DNA from: Pirellulaceae bacterium
GTDB taxonomy: Bacteria > Planctomycetota > Planctomycetia > Pirellulales > Thermoguttaceae
Assembly: GCA_012744395.1 (NCBI GenBank)
Contig: JAAYCB010000351.1
Coordinates: 1-39,711, forward strand
Length of the DNA: 39,711 nucleotides
Reading direction: 5' to 3'
The position numbers and the translations under genes were made by a program. Under the pieces are notes generated by a model, which was not told where the DNA came from, did no database searches, and worked only from the letters and a program-made list of their open reading frames with translations. Of this stretch, positions 35,248 to 39,711 are shown in pieces; positions within the stretch are counted from its first letter, which is position 1; each line of letters starts with the position of its first letter.

Positions 35248-36912
35248 TTGGCACGAGTCAGCAGCAAACCAGTGAATGGGAAATCTGCTCGCACGCGAAG
35301 CAACCAACGGTCAAACGGCTTGGCCCGCAAAAATGGCGCCCAGGAAAGCGGCCACGATGTGACCGAGATGGACCACCTCCTGGACCTCGATGACGCAGAA
35401 CCGGTCGACCACGAACCGATCGACGGCATGGACGACGGCGAGGGCGCGGACGATCTGGATGTCGAATTGCATGGAAGCGGCAACCACATCGACGACCCGA
35501 TCCGCATCTACCTCATGCAGATGGGCGAGATTCCCTTGCTCACCCGCAAGGAGGAGATCGCCTCTGCCAAGCGGATCGAAAAGTGGCGGAACCGGTTTCG
35601 CCACTCCATGCTGGCCACCGATTATGCCTTGCATGTCGCCGTCTCCTTGCTGGAGAAGGTCCGCGACGGGCGGTTGCGGCTCGATCGCACGATCGAGGTC
35701 TCGGTGACGAACATCCGCGAAAAGCGGCACATCATGGGGATCCTGCCTCCCAACCTCAAGACAATCCGCCATCTGCTCGAACAGAACCGCAAGGACTTCG
35801 CCAAGACGATCAGCAGGAGCCATACCCGCCGGCAGCGCCGCGACGCCTGGCGGCGGTTGGCCAAGCGCCGCAACAAAGCCGTCCGGCTGATCGAGGAATT
35901 GGGCTTGAGGACCCAGCGGCTGCAGCCGCTGGTCGACGATCTCCGCGAAATCGCGCGGCGAATGGAGCTGCTGCTGGCGGAAATCAACAAGCTGCGGCTG
36001 CTCGGCGATCCGTCCGGCCGCATCGGCCAGGCGCGGCGCGACCTCCGCCAGCTCATGAAGATCACCCTGGAAAGCCCCTCCACGCTCCGCCGCCGAGTCC
36101 GCAAGACGGCCGCCTATCAGCAGCAGTACGAGGCCGCCAAGCGAGGGCTCTCGGCGGGCAACCTGCGGCTGGTCGTCTCGATCGCCAAGCGATACCGCAA
36201 TCGCGGCCTGAGCTTCCTCGACCTGATCCAGGAGGGCAACACCGGCCTGATGCGGGCCGTCGACAAGTTCGAGTACGCCCGCGGCTACAAATTCTCGACC
36301 TACGCCACCTGGTGGATTCGCCAGGCGATCACCCGGGCGATCGCCGACCAGAGCCGCACGATCCGCGTCCCCGTCCACATGATTGAGACGATGAGCCGGG
36401 TCCGCACCGTCACCCGCAACCTGATTCAAGAGAAAGGTTGCGAACCGACGATCGAGGAGACCGCCGCGCTGGCCGGCCTCTCGGTCGATGAGACCACCTG
36501 CGTGTTGCAGATGAGCCGCCAGCCGCTTTCGCTTGACCAGCCGGTCGGCGACCACGACGACAGCTACTTCGGCGAGTTCCTGGAAGACCACCGCGACGAC
36601 GACCCGCTCCAGGACATGAACCAGATCTCGCTGAGAGATCGGATTGCCGAAGTCCTGGCCGCGCTGAACTACCGCGAGCGGGAGATCATCCGCCTCCGCT
36701 ACGGGCTGGCCGACGGCTACACCTACACGCTCGAAGAGGTCGGCAAGATCTTCTCCGTCACCCGCGAGCGGGTCCGCCAGATCGAGGCCAAGGCGGTCCG
36801 CAAGCTCCAGCACCCCGTCCGCAGCCGCAAGCTCTCCGGCTTTCTCGATCGCCAGCCAATGCCCGCCGAGCCGCCCGTGGACCCCTCCATGGCCCAGGCG
36901 ACAACCAGCTGA
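35248..36912 (+). CDS. rpoD: Primary (RpoD/SigA-type) RNA polymerase sigma factor
   Basis: The 554-residue protein has all sigma-70 regions: region 1.2 ([18 protein letters not shown], about residues 84-101), a long charged insertion, region 2 (from about 305: [57 protein letters not shown]), region 3, and region 4.2 ([20 protein letters not shown], from about 494). The inserted segment between regions 1.2 and 2 is Arg-rich and typical of planctomycete RpoD. It directs core polymerase to housekeeping promoters. The start is TTG 35248 with GAGAGGA seven bases upstream; no suitable ATG or GTG is near, so this essential gene probably starts with a weak codon, as infB does. Confidence 0.93.
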   Translation: MARVSSKPVNGKSARTRSNQRSNGLARKNGAQESGHDVTEMDHLLDLDDAEPVDHEPIDGMDDGEGADDLDVELHGSGNHIDDPIRIYLMQMGEIPLLTRKEEIASAKRIEKWRNRFRHSMLATDYALHVAVSLLEKVRDGRLRLDRTIEVSVTNIREKRHIMGILPPNLKTIRHLLEQNRKDFAKTISRSHTRRQRRDAWRRLAKRRNKAVRLIEELGLRTQRLQPLVDDLREIARRMELLLAEINKLRLLGDPSGRIGQARRDLRQLMKITLESPSTLRRRVRKTAAYQQQYEAAKRGLSAGNLRLVVSIAKRYRNRGLSFLDLIQEGNTGLMRAVDKFEYARGYKFSTYATWWIRQAITRAIADQSRTIRVPVHMIETMSRVRTVTRNLIQEKGCEPTIEETAALAGLSVDETTCVLQMSRQPLSLDQPVGDHDDSYFGEFLEDHRDDDPLQDMNQISLRDRIAEVLAALNYREREIIRLRYGLADGYTYTLEEVGKIFSVTRERVRQIEAKAVRKLQHPVRSRKLSGFLDRQPMPAEPPVDPSMAQATTS

Positions 36913-36926
36913 CTCGAATCGGGACC

Positions 36927-37088
36927 ATGGACCGACGGGACGAGGAGGTCTTCCTGCTGAACGCCTCCCTGGGGACGGATCTGCTCACCTCCCGCGCCGC
37001 AACCGGACGGTCGAAGAAGCCGCCCGGCTGCGCGCTTCTTGTGATCGCGGTCCTGGTCATGCTGACCGCCCTCCGGATCGCCTGTTGA
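36927..37088 (+). CDS. Possible 53-residue single-pass membrane protein
   Basis: ATG 36927, 14 bases after the sigma factor stop, opens a 53-codon frame ending in TGA at 37086-37088. The N-terminal half is polar and charged (MDRRDEEVFLLNASLG). A basic KKPPG precedes a hydrophobic stretch, CALLVIAVLVMLTALRIAC, which could span a membrane with the N-terminus in the cytoplasm. Only GGGA precedes the start. It may be co-transcribed with the sigma factor gene. It matches no family known to me and may be noise. The remaining gap to 37289 holds no other recognisable gene. Confidence 0.4.
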   Translation: MDRRDEEVFLLNASLGTDLLTSRAATGRSKKPPGCALLVIAVLVMLTALRIAC

Positions 37089-37289
37089 CCGCCCCGCCAA
37101 ACGGATCCCGGCCCCCGGCTGCGCGCCGCCGCCGGAAGGCAACACCCCGGCCGCGGTCGTGCGGCCAGGCCGGCGGCGGTTTTCAAGCGGCGCGGTCTGG
37201 CGCGCCGGATCAAGCGACAGCCGGCCCCCGATACGCTAGACTGGTCGGAATACGGTGGAGAATGCCCACGCACGCCGAGGTTCCCTGTC

Positions 37290-38492
37290 GTGAAAGACGC
37301 CCGCGACCTTTTCCTGGCAGCCAACCCACTTCGCCCTCCCGGCGCGGGGCCGGCCGTCGCGGTGGCCGGCGGGCTGGGGCCCTACGAAAACACCCGTGCC
37401 GCACTCGCCTCGATCGACCTCTCCCCAGTCCGCGGTAGACGCGTCCTGCTCAAGCCGAACGTCGGCCGGGTGGCCCCGCCCGACTCGGGAGTCGTGACCA
37501 ATCCCCAGGTCGTCGCCGCGGCCATCGACACCTTCCGCGCGGCCGGCGCCGAGGTCGCGGTTGGCGAGAGTCCGATTGTCGGAGTCAACCTGTCCGAAGC
37601 CTTCGCAGCGGCCGGACTGACCGCGATCGCCGCCCGCCGCGGGTGCCGCCTGATCGACATGGATCGGCACCACTTCACTGAGATCGCCTTGCCCGACGGC
37701 CGGGCGATTCACCGCATCCGTGTCTGCGAAGACGTGTTCGACTTCGACCTGCTCGTCTCGATTCCCGTAATGAAGATGCACATGCACACCGGCGTGACCC
37801 TGGCCGTCAAGAACATGAAGGGCTGCCTGTGGCGGCGGAGCAAGGTCGAACTGCACATGCTCCCGCCAATCGAGGGCGACACGGCCAAGCCGATCGACGT
37901 CGCCATCGCCGACATGTCGTCGCTGCTGCGGCCCCACCTGGCGATCGTCGACGGCACCGTCGGCATGGAAGGGCTCGGGCCGGGCGCCGGCAGGGCGAAA
38001 CCGCTGGGCGTCGTCCTGGCCGGCACGGACGCCTACGCCGCCGACGCCGTCGCCTGCCGCCTGATGGGCGTCGATGCCCGGCAGGTTCCCCATCTGCGCT
38101 TCGGCGCCGACCGCGGCTACGGCGTGATCGCGCTGTCTCAAATCGACGTCGCCCCTGAAGACTGGCTCCGCTGGGCGGCGCCGTTCGCCGCCCCGCCCGA
38201 AAATCTGACAATCGAGTTTCCCAGCGTCACGGTGCTCGACAGGAATTCGTGCAGCGCTTGCCAGTCGACCCTGCTGCTGTTTCTCCAGAACCACCGGGAG
38301 AAGCTCCTCGACTACTTCTCCTCCGACAGTCCGATCCATATCGCCATCGGCAAGGGCCATGCGGATTTGCCGGAAGGGACCCTCTGCCTGGGCAACTGCA
38401 CGATCAACCAGCGGGACAAGGGCATCTTCGTTCCCGGCTGCCCCCCGGTCGGCAGCCAGATTCTGCGGGTGATCGCGGAAGGCACGAGATGA
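37290..38492 (+). CDS. DUF362 family protein
   Basis: The 400-residue protein matches DUF362: VLLKPNVGRVAPPDSGVVTN, GESPIVGVNLSEAF, LVSIPVMKMHMHTGVTLAVKN, AIVDGTVGMEGLGPG and AYAADAVACRLMGVD (each given in part). CSACQSTLLLFL and LCLGNC ... PGCPP bring clustered cysteines in the C-terminal part, consistent with an Fe-S cluster as in many members. Members have been annotated as Fe-S or ferredoxin-like proteins; the substrate is unknown. The start is GTG 37290. The TGA lies in the first unit of a heptanucleotide array (38489-38516). It converges on the penicillin-binding protein gene. Confidence 0.9.
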   Translation: MKDARDLFLAANPLRPPGAGPAVAVAGGLGPYENTRAALASIDLSPVRGRRVLLKPNVGRVAPPDSGVVTNPQVVAAAIDTFRAAGAEVAVGESPIVGVNLSEAFAAAGLTAIAARRGCRLIDMDRHHFTEIALPDGRAIHRIRVCEDVFDFDLLVSIPVMKMHMHTGVTLAVKNMKGCLWRRSKVELHMLPPIEGDTAKPIDVAIADMSSLLRPHLAIVDGTVGMEGLGPGAGRAKPLGVVLAGTDAYAADAVACRLMGVDARQVPHLRFGADRGYGVIALSQIDVAPEDWLRWAAPFAAPPENLTIEFPSVTVLDRNSCSACQSTLLLFLQNHREKLLDYFSSDSPIHIAIGKGHADLPEGTLCLGNCTINQRDKGIFVPGCPPVGSQILRVIAEGTR

Positions 38493-38516
38493 GGAATGTC
38501 GAATGTCAAATGTCGA
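38489..38516. repeat. ATGTCGA-type heptanucleotide array at the DUF362 stop codon
   Basis: Four units: ATGAGGA (with the stop codon), ATGTCGA, ATGTCAA and ATGTCGA. A partial unit (AGGA) and a scattered ATGACGA at about 38535 follow. It faces the array at 38589-38637, which carries the same type of unit on the other strand. Confidence 0.88.
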
Positions 38517-38588
38517 AGGAATTTAGAAGCACGAATGACGATCGAATCCTGCCGCCTACACTCGGGGGCCGTGATCGGTGGTGTGATC

Positions 38589-38637
38589 CTTCGTCCTTCG
38601 TCATTCGACATTCGTCATTCGACATTCGTCCTTCCCG
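38589..38637. repeat. ATTCGTC/ATTCGAC heptanucleotide array directly after the penicillin-binding protein stop
   Basis: Seven units: CTTCGTC twice, ATTCGAC, ATTCGTC, ATTCGAC, ATTCGTC and CTTCCCG. The array ends at 38637 and the stop codon of the minus-strand gene starts at 38638. Read on the minus strand the units are GACGAAT/GTCGAAT, the same type as at 31071 and 38489. Confidence 0.9.
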
Positions 38638-39711
38638 CTAGATCCGCCCGAGCTGCCGCATCCGCACGACGAGCCGCTTGGCCACCGGCACGGCCGAGTC
38701 GGCCGCATTGCCGGATCGTTCGAGAACGACGACCAGACAGAACCGGGGACGGTCCGCCGGGGCATATCCGGCAAACCAGGCGTGTTCCTGATCTTCAACC
38801 CCCGTCTCCGCCGTGCCGGTCTTGCCCGCCCAACGGACCTGGAGGGAATCGTCTCCATCGTAAGCCGTGCCGGCGGGCTCGGCGACCGCGCGGCGGAGCC
38901 CCTCGCGGATTGCGGCGAGCAGGCCCGGCGTCAGACCTTCGATCGGCTGCGGCGGCGGGGCATCGAGCGACGCGTCGCTCAAATCCTGCCAGGCGGGAGT
39001 CGGTTCATCCAGTGCGGCCAGGCCGTATCCCCGGACCAGGTGCGGGGTGACGAGCTTGCCGCCGTTGGCCACCGCGGCGATCATCCGCGCGATCTGGATC
39101 GGCGTGGCGTCGAGATCGCCCTGCCCGATCGCCGGCAGCTCGGCCCACCGGTCCGTCTCCCCCTCGGGCACGGGCCGCGGCATCGGCAGCCGCCCGGACG
39201 CCTCCCCCGGCAGGTCGATCCCCGTTGGCCGCCCCAGTCCGAACCGCCAGGCCCAGTCGGCGATCGCCGCCCAGCCGAGCCTGCCGGCGTGGTGGAGGAA
39301 GTAGACGTTGCAGCTTGCCGACAAGGCGTCGGCCAAGGCCACCTCGCCGTGCCCCACTCCGTGCCGCTGATAGACAGCGCACCGCAGTCGGTCGGGCGAC
39401 CGCAGGTAGCCCCGGCAGTGAAATCGCTCGCCGGGATGGATCGTCCCGCTGTCCAGAAGTGCCGCCGCGGTGATGATCTTGAAGACCGAGCCGGGCGGAA
39501 TCGCCATGCGGACCGCGCGGTTGAAAAGCGGATCGTTCTCCGCCCGCAGCAGACCCTCGACCGCGGCCGAGTCGCCGGCGACGAACAGGTTGGGATCGAA
39601 GCCGGGCGCCGACGCCGCGACCAGCACCGCCCCGGTCTGCACGTCCATGACGACAGCCGCCCCGCCGGCCGCGCGCGCTCCCGGCAGCCGCGCCCGCCGC
39701 CGGGCGAGCGC
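38638..39711 (-). CDS. Class B penicillin-binding protein, transpeptidase domain (MrdA/PBP2-like); 5' end outside window
   Basis: The frame is open from the window edge (39711) to TAG at 38640-38638, giving the last 357 residues. All three transpeptidase motifs are present: SVFK in PPGSVFKIITAAALLDSG (active Ser), SCN in LSASCNVYFLHHAGRLG, and KTG in AGKTGTAETG. GGAAVVMDVQTGAVLVAAS and HAWFAGYAPADRPRF are typical of PBP2/MrdA. The enzyme crosslinks peptidoglycan peptides on the outer face of the cytoplasmic membrane, and PBP2 acts with RodA in elongation. FtsI cannot be fully excluded without the N-terminus. Its presence fits the finding that planctomycetes make peptidoglycan. The gene ends against a heptanucleotide array. 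Confidence 0.9.
   Translation of the reverse strand, partial: ALARRRARLPGARAAGGAAVVMDVQTGAVLVAASAPGFDPNLFVAGDSAAVEGLLRAENDPLFNRAVRMAIPPGSVFKIITAAALLDSGTIHPGERFHCRGYLRSPDRLRCAVYQRHGVGHGEVALADALSASCNVYFLHHAGRLGWAAIADWAWRFGLGRPTGIDLPGEASGRLPMPRPVPEGETDRWAELPAIGQGDLDATPIQIARMIAAVANGGKLVTPHLVRGYGLAALDEPTPAWQDLSDASLDAPPPQPIEGLTPGLLAAIREGLRRAVAEPAGTAYDGDDSLQVRWAGKTGTAETGVEDQEHAWFAGYAPADRPRFCLVVVLERSGNAADSAVPVAKRLVVRMRQLGRI

Overview
This GC-rich window looks like a planctomycete chromosome, most plausibly of the Pirellulales type. That is inference from gene content: a formylglycine sulfatase, two Gfo/Idh/MocA oxidoreductases (one with a Tat signal), a GH29-like protein with a Tat signal, a xylose-isomerase-like TIM barrel, a UroD-like protein, DUF362 and DUF2461 proteins, and a primary sigma factor with a long inserted region. 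No rRNA, tRNA, CRISPR array or intact insertion sequence was seen.

Layout. (1) 1-8023, plus strand: a translation/transcription block with the nusA tail, infB (probable TTG start), rbfA, a degenerate endonuclease-III-fold protein with a histone-H1-like tail, a secreted TPR protein and yebC. (2) 8139-10189, minus strand: a UroD-like protein translationally coupled to a Gfo/Idh/MocA oxidoreductase. (3) 10529-16485, plus strand: a PIG-L deacetylase, a NagB-like protein with an altered active site, pncB and nadE (NAD salvage), then a Nudix hydrolase. (4) 16574-19655: a two-gene cassette (Tat-exported Gfo/Idh/MocA oxidoreductase plus exported TIM barrel) flanked on both sides by decayed remnants of a REP-associated tyrosine transposase (RAYT). 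(5) 20155-23361: a lipoprotein, a membrane-anchored alpha/beta hydrolase with Glu at the nucleophile position, a ferredoxin and a truncated DUF1778 antitoxin. (6) 23412-32018: a carbohydrate locus with a 1467-residue secreted glycosidase-like protein, divergent to a sulfatase, a GH29-like protein without the usual nucleophile, and an esterase. (7) 32261-39711: DUF2461, pyruvate kinase, the primary sigma factor, a possible 53-residue membrane protein, DUF362 and a class B penicillin-binding protein that runs off the window.

The most striking non-coding signal is a family of heptanucleotide tandem arrays. Their sequences differ (GTCAGCC, AAGTTCC, TGAACCC, CGGAAAG, ATGTCGA, CCAATGG), but all have an exact 7-base period. 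Seven gene ends have one at or within about 14 bases of the stop codon, and sometimes the array supplies the last codons and the stop itself. Several sit beside a 24-26-base palindrome with AGCTTGGGAAC-type arms. The combination array - inverted palindrome pair - TGAACCC array - start codon occurs twice, before the NagB-like gene and before the Nudix gene. Together with the RAYT remnants this suggests repeat-driven remodelling of intergenic DNA in the accessory part of the window. The infB block carries none of these repeats.
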